Assembly (NCBI GenBank): GCA_009925805.1
Contig: RFQF01000055.1
Span: 1 to 11,370 of the forward strand
Length of the DNA stretch: 11,370 nt
From: Flavobacteriia bacterium
Lineage (GTDB): Bacteria; Bacteroidota; Bacteroidia; Flavobacteriales_D; Crocinitomicaceae
Direction: 5' to 3'
Shown here: one piece after another, positions 1 through 6,198 of the stretch
How positions within the stretch are numbered: the stretch's first letter is position 1
Layout: the number at the start of each line of letters is the position of its first letter
Notes under the pieces: model-generated
What the model saw: the letters and a program-made list of their open reading frames with translations, nothing else
What the model was told of the DNA's origin: nothing
The model's database searches: none
Program-made: the position numbers and the translations under genes

Positions 1-5
1 CCTTT

Positions 6-13
6 CAAAGGTA
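6..13 (-). promoter_or_regulatory. Possible -7 promoter element for a leftward gene outside the window
   Basis: Read on the minus strand this is TACCTTTG, a match to the Bacteroidota -7 consensus TANNTTTG and identical to the boxes in front of uvrB, rpsA and the ABC transporter in this window. It lies just after the stop codon of the broken YkgJ gene, so it would drive a gene whose start is left of the window. No TTG is seen at the ideal -33 distance; the nearest CAAA (37-40) is slightly too far away. The motif is short and the target gene is not visible. Confidence 0.35.
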
Positions 14-18
14 CGGAT

Positions 19-373
19 TTACGGTATGATTTTCTCCAAAATTTGACTCACGGCGGGACAGATTTGGCTATTTTTTAAGGTTAGCTTTGCTATCTGATGG
101 ATGTTTTTTCGGTCAGTATGTGGGCACAAATGCCGCTTCTTTCATGCGCAAATGTTTGGAGATTCTCCGAATGTCGGCGTCGCGAAAAATAGGGGAGGTT
201 GTTTTACAGCAATTCGCACAATCTAAGCAGTTGATTTGTTGAAAAACATCTTCGTGGGCTTGATGAAATAGACTATCGAGCTGTTTGTTTTTCTTGTTTT
301 TGCGCAAAAAAGAATGGATTTCAACTTCACGACCCTTGCTTTTGTCAAGTAAAGCTTTCAATTCTTCATTCAT
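19..373 (-). pseudogene. YkgJ-family zinc/iron-chelating cysteine-cluster protein, disrupted
   Basis: The ATG at 371-373 opens a frame of 86 codons that ends in a premature TGA at 113-115. Residues 1-83 match the N-terminal half of the YkgJ (UPF0153) family, including the CLDCANCCK cysteine cluster (about residues 49-57) and the following FRDADIRRISKHLRM segment. In another frame, from about position 120 to a TAA at 19-21, the sequence reads HTDRKNIHQIAKLTLKNSQI and then CPAVSQILEKIIP, which is the family's normal C-terminus. The middle of the family (the CPFL..C..Y..RP..CR.YP part, by my recollection about 40 residues) is absent. So an internal deletion that also shifts the frame has removed part of the metal-binding cysteines. 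Intact members are about 160 residues and of unknown biochemical role. It starts 6 bases after the DUF3817 stop and is probably last in the uvrB operon. An assembly error could give the same picture. Confidence 0.8.
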
Positions 374-379
374 AGAAGC

Positions 380-664
380 TTATTTTGAATGGTTTAAATA
401 TTTTTTATCAAACCAAAAAGTACCCAATGGCACGAGTGCCATAAGCCATGCGATCACGAAAAACGCAGCGGATTGGCGCGATGGAACACCGTAAATTAGT
501 ACCCAAACACAATAAGCAATAAATAAGATGCCGTGAATCATACCCACAAAAAAATTCGGTTCAGGGATATGCAACAAATACTTGACGGGTACTGTAATTC
601 CGAAACAGAGGTAAGAGATTCCTTCGGCGATGGCTAGTCGTTTCAACCAAGTTTTTGATTTCAT
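380..664 (-). CDS. DUF3817 small integral membrane protein
   Basis: This 94-residue protein fits the DUF3817 family in length and pattern. A short basic N-terminus (KSKTWLKR) is followed by about three hydrophobic segments, roughly residues 10-31, 38-59 and 66-85, and a lysine-rich end. Family-type marks are the E14-G15 pair in helix 1, H44-G45 with LF in helix 2, and P79-x-GTF near the end of helix 3. It should sit in the cytoplasmic membrane; no biochemical function is established for the family. Its ATG overlaps the uvrB stop codon (shared ATGA at 661-664), so it is almost certainly translated from the uvrB message by coupling, and the broken YkgJ gene follows after 6 bases. The link to DNA repair is probably only transcriptional. 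Confidence 0.85.
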   Translation of the reverse strand: MKSKTWLKRLAIAEGISYLCFGITVPVKYLLHIPEPNFFVGMIHGILFIAYCVWVLIYGVPSRQSAAFFVIAWLMALVPLGTFWFDKKYLNHSK

Positions 665-2667
665 ATAAATTGCTTTTTTAGGGTTTCTAGTTGCTGGACT
701 ACATCTCGATAGGTTGCGGCCTGAATAAAGTCCAATTCTTTGGCGGCTTGTTGCATGCGTTTCTTTTGTTCTTTAATTTCCTTTTCCAAAGCTTGTAAAC
801 TCGTAAAGGTATTTTTGGGTTCTGCGGCTAGTGCTAAGGCCTCTGCCTGCCGATACGTTTTTTCGCGTTCTGTGTTTTGAAGAATTCCTTGTTCAACGGA
901 TTTACTCAAGGGCTGCGGCACCAAACCATGTTCCTCGTTATAGGCAATTTGTATCGCTCTTCTTCGTTCGGTTTCCTCGATCGTTAAGCGCATGGATTCC
1001 GTCATTTTATCGGCGTACATGATCACCTTTCCGTTCACGTTGCGCGCGGCCCTTCCTACGGTTTGTACGAGGGATTTTACGTTACGAAGAAATCCTTCTT
1101 TATCGGCATCAAGTATGGCCACTAAGGATACTTCAGGTAAGTCTAACCCTTCGCGAAGTAAATTTACACCGACCAACACATCGAAATTCCCAAGACGCAA
1201 TTCACGCAATATGGCTACACGGTCTAAGGTATCGATATCGCTATGAATGTACTGGCTTTTAATGCCTACTTTTTGTAGGTATTTTTGCAGTTCTTCCGCC
1301 ATGCGTTTGGTTAAAGTGGTGACCAGCGTCCTTTCGTTGGAAGCGGTACGCAGTTGGATTTCATCGACTAAATGATCGATTTGATGGCGGCTTGGTTGGA
1401 TTTCGATCACGGGATCCAGCAATCCTGTGGGACGAATGACCTGTTCGATTAAAATTCCTTCCGATAAGTGCATTTCCAGTTCTGCGGGGGTGGCGGATAC
1501 GAAAATACATTGGTGCAGCAGGCCTTCGAATTCCTCATACTTCAAGGGTCGGTTATCTATGGCTGCTTGTAAACGGAAGCCGTAACTTACCAAATTCGTT
1601 TTTCGTGCTCGGTCGCCGGCGTACATGCCTTTAACCTGCGGAAGTGTCACGTGACTTTCATCAATCACCATGAGAAAATCTTCCGGGAAATAATCCAGCA
1701 AACAAAAGGGCCGTTCGCCAATTTCACGGTTATCAAAATAGCGGGAATAATTTTCGATTCCCGAACAATACCCCAGTTCACGAATCATTTCCAAATCGTA
1801 CGAAACGCGTTCTTCAAGTCGTTTCGCTTCTTCCAGTTTGCCCACTTGTTTAAATGCTGCTACTTCGGCAACGAGATCGTCCTGTATTCGATGGATGGCT
1901 TGAAGGGTGTTTTCAGGACTCGATACAAAGAGATTCGCAGGAAAGAGGTTCAACGACTCAAACGATTCAAAAATATCATGCGTGTATGGATCAATCGCCT
2001 GCAGTCCTTCAATTTCATCTCCAAAAAAAAGTACTCGGATTACATGGTCGGCATAGGCTAAAAAAATATCGACGGTGTCGCCGCTTACGCGAAACATGCC
2101 CCGTTCGAAGGTTTCGTCGCTTCGGGTGTATAAATTTTCTACCAGTCGATGTAAAAAGGTGTTTCGAGGTATAATCATTCCCACAGCAACGGGAAGAATG
2201 CTTTTTTTAAATTCGTTGGGATTACCAATACCGTAAATACAGGATACGGAGGCCACGACAATCACGTCATTTCGGCCGGATAACAGGGCTGAAGTTGCTG
2301 CCAAACGAAGTTTTTCTATTTCCTGATTGATGGATAGGTCCTTTTCAATGTAGGTATTGGTAACTGGGAGGTAGGCTTCAGGTTGATAATAATCATAATA
2401 AGAAACAAAATATTCTACGGCATTTTGAGGAAAAAACTGTTTGAACTCATTGTAGAGCTGGGCTGCAAGCGTTTTGTTGTGGGATAAAATAAGGGTCGGT
2501 TTCTGTACTTGCTGAATAACGTTGGCCACGGTAAAGGTTTTCCCGCTTCCGGTTACACCCATCAAGGTTTGGAAGGGCAGTCCTGCGTTGATTCCCTCCA
2601 CCAATTGTTGGATTGCGGCGGGTTGATCGCCTGTGGGTTGGAAGGAAGATTCAAGCACAAAGTCCAT
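661..2667 (-). CDS. uvrB: UvrABC excinuclease subunit B
   Basis: UvrB is the damage-verifying helicase-like subunit of nucleotide excision repair. It is loaded on DNA by UvrA and then recruits UvrC for incision. The 668-residue length is normal. Visible motifs are the Walker A GVTGSGKT at residues 37-44, the damage-probing beta-hairpin starting SYYDYYQPEAY at about 89-99, the Walker B DESH near 340, helicase motif VI QTVGRAARN near 540, and a C-terminal UVR coiled-coil domain at about 627-663 that binds UvrC. No key residue is missing. The ATG at 2665-2667 aligns with family N-termini and lies only 4 bases after a TACCTTTG promoter box, so the message may be leaderless. It is first in an operon with the DUF3817 gene (4-base overlap) and the broken YkgJ gene. 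No LexA-type operator was recognised. Confidence 0.98.
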   Translation of the reverse strand: MDFVLESSFQPTGDQPAAIQQLVEGINAGLPFQTLMGVTGSGKTFTVANVIQQVQKPTLILSHNKTLAAQLYNEFKQFFPQNAVEYFVSYYDYYQPEAYLPVTNTYIEKDLSINQEIEKLRLAATSALLSGRNDVIVVASVSCIYGIGNPNEFKKSILPVAVGMIIPRNTFLHRLVENLYTRSDETFERGMFRVSGDTVDIFLAYADHVIRVLFFGDEIEGLQAIDPYTHDIFESFESLNLFPANLFVSSPENTLQAIHRIQDDLVAEVAAFKQVGKLEEAKRLEERVSYDLEMIRELGYCSGIENYSRYFDNREIGERPFCLLDYFPEDFLMVIDESHVTLPQVKGMYAGDRARKTNLVSYGFRLQAAIDNRPLKYEEFEGLLHQCIFVSATPAELEMHLSEGILIEQVIRPTGLLDPVIEIQPSRHQIDHLVDEIQLRTASNERTLVTTLTKRMAEELQKYLQKVGIKSQYIHSDIDTLDRVAILRELRLGNFDVLVGVNLLREGLDLPEVSLVAILDADKEGFLRNVKSLVQTVGRAARNVNGKVIMYADKMTESMRLTIEETERRRAIQIAYNEEHGLVPQPLSKSVEQGILQNTEREKTYRQAEALALAAEPKNTFTSLQALEKEIKEQKKRMQQAAKELDFIQAATYRDVVQQLETLKKQFI

Positions 2668-2671
2668 GGGA

Positions 2672-2679
2672 CAAAGGTA
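2672..2679 (-). promoter_or_regulatory. -7 promoter element of uvrB
   Basis: The minus strand reads TACCTTTG, a full match to the Bacteroidota TANNTTTG -7 element. Only 4 bases separate it from the uvrB ATG, so transcription would start at or within a base or two of the start codon. There is no obvious TTG at the usual -33 position. Confidence 0.6.
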
Positions 2680-2715
2680 CGTTAGCCGATTAATAATTGT
2701 GTGTGGTTTGTAAAC

Positions 2716-2744
2716 AAAAAAAAGGAGGCAAAAGCCTCCTTTTT
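2716..2744 (-). terminator. Intrinsic terminator downstream of rpsA
   Basis: A perfect GGAGGC/GCCTCC stem (2724-2729 and 2734-2739) closes an AAAA loop and is flanked by A and T runs that can lengthen the stem. Read leftward, the stem is followed by eight consecutive U (A run at 2716-2723), the classic rho-independent form. It begins about 20 bases after the rpsA stop and lies upstream of the uvrB promoter, insulating uvrB from rpsA transcription. The rightward T tail is shorter (2740-2744) and no rightward gene ends here. Confidence 0.9.
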
Positions 2745-2763
2745 ATTGATGAAATCTATAGGA

Positions 2764-4563
2764 TTATTTCTCCTTGTCCATTTTTTCTTTTAAACCGGCA
2801 AGGGCATCCAAATCGCCTAAGGTGGATTTTTCGTTACCTTTGTTAATGGCATTTACGGCGTCATCTGTAGGATTACTGGATGGTTTTTTACCTTTAACGG
2901 CTTTTGCCGGAGCTACTTCTTTGTCCACTTCGTGGCTACGTGCATGAGAAAGTACAATTTTGCGGGATTCCTTATTGAATTCAATCACCACAAAATCCAG
3001 GACTTCATCCACGTTAGCATTGGATCCATCCGCTTTTTTCAAGTGTTTGCTCGGACAAATTCCTTCCACCCCATAGGGAAGCGCTACAATTCCTGATTTG
3101 TCTTTCATTTCAGTGATCGTTCCTTGATGTACGGTTCCTTCAGCAAAGGTGCCCTCAAATACATCCCACGGATTCTCTTCCAATTGCTTGTGGCCAAGAG
3201 AAATTCTGCGGTTGTCACGGTCGATTTCCAAAACGATTACGTCCAACATGTCTCCCACTTTACAAAATTCTGAAGGGTGTTTGATTTTCTTTTGCCATGA
3301 CAGGTCCGAAATGTGGATTAAGCCATCGACCCCTTCCTCTAATTCCACAAATACGCCGAAATTGGTAAAATTCCGCACCTTGGCGTTATGTTTAGAGTCT
3401 ACCGGATATCGGTCTTCAATGCCGTTCCATGGATCTGGCATCAATTGTTTGATGCCTAAGCTCATTTTACGCTCATCGCGGTCCAAGGTCAGAATTACCG
3501 ATTCTACGGTATCTCCCACCTTTAAGAAATCTTGTGCGCTGCGCAAATGTTGAGACCAACTCATTTCTGAAACGTGAATTAATCCTTCAACTCCTGGAGC
3601 AATTTCGATAAACGCGCCGTAGTCCGCAAGCACGACCACTTTTCCAGATACTTTATCGCCCACGTTCAAGTTCGTATCCAAAGAATCCCATGGATGCGGT
3701 TGAAGTTGTTTCAAGCCTAGAGCAATACGTTTTTTGTCATCATCAAAATCAAGAATTACCACATTGATTTTAGCATCGAGTTCCAACATTTCTTCCGGGT
3801 GATTTACGCGACCCCAAGATAAATCGGTGATGTGGATTAATCCATCTACGCCTCCAAGGTCAATGAATACTCCGTAAGTTGTAATGTTTTTAACAATACC
3901 TTCGAGGACTTGGCCTTTTTCAAGACCGGAAATGATTTGTTTTTTCTGTTCCTCAATCTCAGCTTCGATCAATGCCTTGTGCGACACAACTACGTTTCGG
4001 AATTCTTCATTGATTTTCACCACTTTGAACTCCATGTTTTTGCCAACGTAAATATCGTAATCGCGAATAGGTTTAACATCAATTTGAGAACCCGGTAAAA
4101 AGGCTTCAATCCCGAATACATCGACAATTAACCCTCCTTTGGTGCGGCATTTTACAAAGCCTGTGATAATTTCCCCGGTGCGCAACACGTCGTTCACACG
4201 AATCCAGGCACTGTGCATACGGGCCGTTTTGTGCGATACTACGAGCTGTCCGGTTTTGTCTTCTTGGGTTTCAACATAAATATCGACGGTATCGCCCACT
4301 TTTAAATCCGGATTGTACCGGAATTCGTTGGCTGGAACCACTCCTTCGGATTTGTACCCGATATTGATGATCACCTCTTTTTTTGTGATGGATTCCACCA
4401 CCCCTTGGATCACTTCTTTTTCGTTAATGGAAGTAAGGGTTTTTTCATATTGATCCGACATTTCAGATCGTTGAATTTGGGTATATCCGTCCAAGGATAA
4501 TGCTTCCCAGTCGAAATCAGCTGAACCTTGGTTAGCGATTTCTTTTTTTGTATTCTTAGCCAT
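2764..4563 (-). CDS. rpsA: 30S ribosomal protein S1
   Basis: S1 binds single-stranded mRNA on the 30S subunit and helps unfold leaders for initiation, which should matter more in Bacteroidota because they rarely use Shine-Dalgarno pairing. The 599-residue protein has six S1 (OB-fold) repeats at about residues 49-112, 129-196, 216-285, 302-371, 390-458 and 476-540. Repeats 3-5 are the most canonical (YGVFIDL, YGAFIEI, FGVFVEL, each followed by GLIH) and each ends in a KQLxxxPW motif. Repeats 1, 2 and 6 are more divergent, as in other S1 proteins. After residue 541 comes a low-complexity Lys/Pro/Asn linker and a terminal segment TLGDLDALAGLKEKM (581-595), which I associate with Bacteroidota S1. 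The gene is probably transcribed alone from a promoter at 4655-4662, with a structured leader, and ends at the 2716-2744 terminator. Confidence 0.97.
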   Translation of the reverse strand: MAKNTKKEIANQGSADFDWEALSLDGYTQIQRSEMSDQYEKTLTSINEKEVIQGVVESITKKEVIINIGYKSEGVVPANEFRYNPDLKVGDTVDIYVETQEDKTGQLVVSHKTARMHSAWIRVNDVLRTGEIITGFVKCRTKGGLIVDVFGIEAFLPGSQIDVKPIRDYDIYVGKNMEFKVVKINEEFRNVVVSHKALIEAEIEEQKKQIISGLEKGQVLEGIVKNITTYGVFIDLGGVDGLIHITDLSWGRVNHPEEMLELDAKINVVILDFDDDKKRIALGLKQLQPHPWDSLDTNLNVGDKVSGKVVVLADYGAFIEIAPGVEGLIHVSEMSWSQHLRSAQDFLKVGDTVESVILTLDRDERKMSLGIKQLMPDPWNGIEDRYPVDSKHNAKVRNFTNFGVFVELEEGVDGLIHISDLSWQKKIKHPSEFCKVGDMLDVIVLEIDRDNRRISLGHKQLEENPWDVFEGTFAEGTVHQGTITEMKDKSGIVALPYGVEGICPSKHLKKADGSNANVDEVLDFVVIEFNKESRKIVLSHARSHEVDKEVAPAKAVKGKKPSSNPTDDAVNAINKGNEKSTLGDLDALAGLKEKMDKEK

Positions 4564-4650
4564 AGGCTTTATGTGTTTGTATTTCGAAGGTTCGCGCTTC
4601 GAAAGGGGTTATAATTAACCATGCACTCCGAACCATGGCTTTCTTTTGAG
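4564..4650 (-). promoter_or_regulatory. Structured 5' leader of rpsA
   Basis: This is the predicted untranslated leader between the promoter box and the S1 start codon. It contains a perfect 8-bp inverted repeat, TTTCGAAG (4582-4589) and CTTCGAAA (4597-4604), with a 7-base loop, ending about 18 bases before the ATG. It also has a smaller GGTTA/TAACC hairpin (4607-4611, 4616-4620). The bases CGAAC at 4629-4633 are complementary to GTTCG at 4590-4594 inside the loop of the large hairpin, so a pseudoknot is possible. There is no Shine-Dalgarno sequence. S1 autoregulates its own translation in E. coli through leader structure; a similar role here is inference. I know of no named RNA family matching it. 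Confidence 0.45.
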
Positions 4651-4654
4651 GGGG

Positions 4655-4662
4655 CAAAGGTA
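4655..4662 (-). promoter_or_regulatory. -7 promoter element of rpsA
   Basis: The minus strand reads TACCTTTG, a full TANNTTTG match, 91 bases upstream of the rpsA ATG. Initiation about 4 bases further on would give a leader of roughly 87 bases. It lies between the yqgE stop and rpsA, and I see no terminator after yqgE, so some rpsA message could also come from read-through. Confidence 0.55.
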
Positions 4663-4695
4663 ATCGATTTTTTTTGAATTTGCAGCTCTTATGCA

Positions 4696-5280
4696 CTAAT
4701 TATCGCTGGGGTTTTTAGGAAACCGCGCAATTATTTTAAATTTCGTGCCCTGTGCATCCATGCATTCCTTCCACAGGTTGTGTACTTCCTGGCGAAAGAT
4801 GTACGACTGATCTAGATTGTTTACCGCAATCCAAGAATGATGTTGGATTTCTTTTTCCAATTGTCCTTGGTCCCAACCGGAGTAACCGACGAAAAAGCGA
4901 AGCTGGTTTTCCTGAATGCTTACTTCCTGATGATAGGATGTAAGGGAGTCAAAGTCTCCGCTGAAATACATGTTTTGACCGCATGGAAGCGAATGATGAA
5001 TGCGATGTCCTAGGGTATGAAGAAAGAATAATTGGTTCTTGGCAACAGGTCCTCCGATGTAGAGTGGATGTTCGGGAAAGGATGACTGGTCCAGCACATC
5101 GCCGAGCTTCAGATTCAACGGATTGTTTAATACAAAACCAAATACGCCATTTTCATCGTACTGACACAGATAAACGACGGACCTTTCAAAGTAGGCATCT
5201 CCCTGAAACGGGTCCGAAATCAAGAATCCTCCCGCTCGAGGTAACTCGTTGTTTTCGAAGATGAAACCACTTTTTTTCAT
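4696..5280 (-). CDS. YqgE/AlgH family protein (DUF179)
   Basis: This 194-residue protein matches the YqgE/AlgH family in length and in all its signature blocks. These are AGGFLISDP at about residues 16-24, FGFVLNNP at 47-54, YIGGPV at 74-79 and GYSGWDQGQLE at 132-142. The family is widespread and soluble. Its structure is known, but its biochemical role is not settled; the AlgH name comes from alginate regulation in Pseudomonas. No signal peptide is seen. The ATG at 5278-5280 fits the family N-terminus (a short lead-in before GxLIS). The gene has its own promoter box at 5294-5301, divergent from ppx, with a predicted leader of only about 8 bases. The rpsA gene follows after a 132-base gap on the same strand. 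Confidence 0.93.
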   Translation of the reverse strand: MKKSGFIFENNELPRAGGFLISDPFQGDAYFERSVVYLCQYDENGVFGFVLNNPLNLKLGDVLDQSSFPEHPLYIGGPVAKNQLFFLHTLGHRIHHSLPCGQNMYFSGDFDSLTSYHQEVSIQENQLRFFVGYSGWDQGQLEKEIQHHSWIAVNNLDQSYIFRQEVHNLWKECMDAQGTKFKIIARFPKNPSDN

Positions 5281-5293
5281 GTCCTTGTAATTA

Positions 5294-5301
5294 CAAAGTT
5301 A
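5294..5301 (-). promoter_or_regulatory. -7 promoter element of yqgE
   Basis: The minus strand reads TAACTTTG, a full TANNTTTG match, with 13 bases between it and the yqgE ATG. It sits back to back with the ppx box at 5310-5317, only 8 bases away, so the two polymerase footprints must overlap. Confidence 0.5.
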
Positions 5302-5309
5302 AGGATTTC

Positions 5310-5317
5310 TATTTTTG
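5310..5317 (+). promoter_or_regulatory. -7 promoter element of the ppx-hisS operon
   Basis: The plus strand reads TATTTTTG, a full TANNTTTG match, with a TTG at 5285-5287 that could serve as the -33 element (22-base spacer, slightly long). Only 5 bases lie between the box and the ATG at 5323, so the transcript probably has almost no leader. Confidence 0.6.
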
Positions 5318-5322
5318 CACCC

Positions 5323-6198
5323 ATGAAGTTAGGAGCGATCGATGTTGGGTCCAATGCTATTCGTGTGTTGATTGCCGAGGTTAAAAAGCCGTTGGGGATT
5401 TGGCAATATTCCAAAATAGCCTACCTTCGATTGCCGGTCCGCTTAGGGGATGACGTCTTTGAAAAAGGAAAAATATCCGATGCTAAAATCGATCGATTAG
5501 TGGAAGGAATCAAGATTTTTCAATCCCTGTTAACGTTCTATCAAGTGGATGCTTATCGGGCTGTAGCAACCTCCGCCATGCGCGATAGCACCAACGCCAA
5601 ACGTATTCAGCGCCGCATTCTCAAAGAAGTCGGGGTGAATTTGGAAGTGATTACAGGCAAGGAAGAAGCAGAATTGATTTATCTAACATTCCAATTGATT
5701 CAAAATCTAAAAATCAATTATTTATTGGTGGACGTTGGAGGTGGAAGCACGGAAATCACCCTGTTTCAGGGCAATCAAATTCACGCCGCTAAATCCTTTC
5801 AAATAGGCAGCGTTCGACTTTTAAAAAACAAAGTAAAAGCGGAAGAGTGGGAAAAAATGCGCACCTGGATTTCGGAAGAAATTGTTCCGAGAAACCCCCA
5901 AAAAATCTACGGCGTAGGTGGCACCATCAACAGTGTTCATAAAATTTTACAAGCTAATTCCAATGAGCCAGTTAGCTTAATTCAATTAAATACCTTAATT
6001 AAAAAAATCGGTGACCTATCGGTAGAAGAACGCACGTTGCGCTATCCAATAAAAGAAGATCGTGCCGACGTCATTGTTCCTGCTATGGAGATTTTTAGTG
6101 AGGTATTGGAGGCTACGGGTTTGGAGGAGGTGGAAGTGCCAAAAATGGGACTTTCTGATGGGGTTTTGTTAGATTTATACCGCGATAAAACGATATGA
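5323..6198 (+). CDS. Ppx/GppA family phosphatase (exopolyphosphatase or pppGpp phosphohydrolase)
   Basis: Members of this family hydrolyse terminal phosphates of polyphosphate or convert pppGpp to ppGpp. The 291-residue protein covers just the two actin-like domains and lacks the C-terminal HD-type domain of the longer E. coli enzymes. Phosphate-binding motifs are AIDVGSNAIR (residues 5-14) and VDVGGGSTEI (136-145). The nucleotide-site motif is YGVGGT (196-201). The acidic GKEEAELI segment (112-119) carries the likely catalytic glutamate. Sequence alone does not separate the polyphosphatase from the pppGpp activity; no polyphosphate kinase gene is in the window. The ATG at 5323 matches the family's very short N-terminus. 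The stop overlaps the hisS start by 4 bases (ATGA at 6195-6198), so the two genes form an operon with probable translational coupling. Confidence 0.92.
   Translation: MKLGAIDVGSNAIRVLIAEVKKPLGIWQYSKIAYLRLPVRLGDDVFEKGKISDAKIDRLVEGIKIFQSLLTFYQVDAYRAVATSAMRDSTNAKRIQRRILKEVGVNLEVITGKEEAELIYLTFQLIQNLKINYLLVDVGGGSTEITLFQGNQIHAAKSFQIGSVRLLKNKVKAEEWEKMRTWISEEIVPRNPQKIYGVGGTINSVHKILQANSNEPVSLIQLNTLIKKIGDLSVEERTLRYPIKEDRADVIVPAMEIFSEVLEATGLEEVEVPKMGLSDGVLLDLYRDKTI

Noticed and set aside
1651..2061. 136-codon open frame on the plus strand inside uvrB
   Set aside because: It is antisense to a fully conserved uvrB region, has no promoter or recognisable domain, and its composition is that of a reversed coding sequence.
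3149..3553. 134-codon open frame on the plus strand inside rpsA
   Set aside because: It lies wholly antisense to S1 repeats 4-6 and encodes nothing recognisable. The S1 repeats explain its length and internal similarity.
3149..4000. Repeated sequence blocks within rpsA considered as DNA repeats
   Set aside because: The similarity is at protein level between the S1 domains (KQLxxxPW and GLIH blocks), as expected for this family, and does not represent a nucleotide repeat array.
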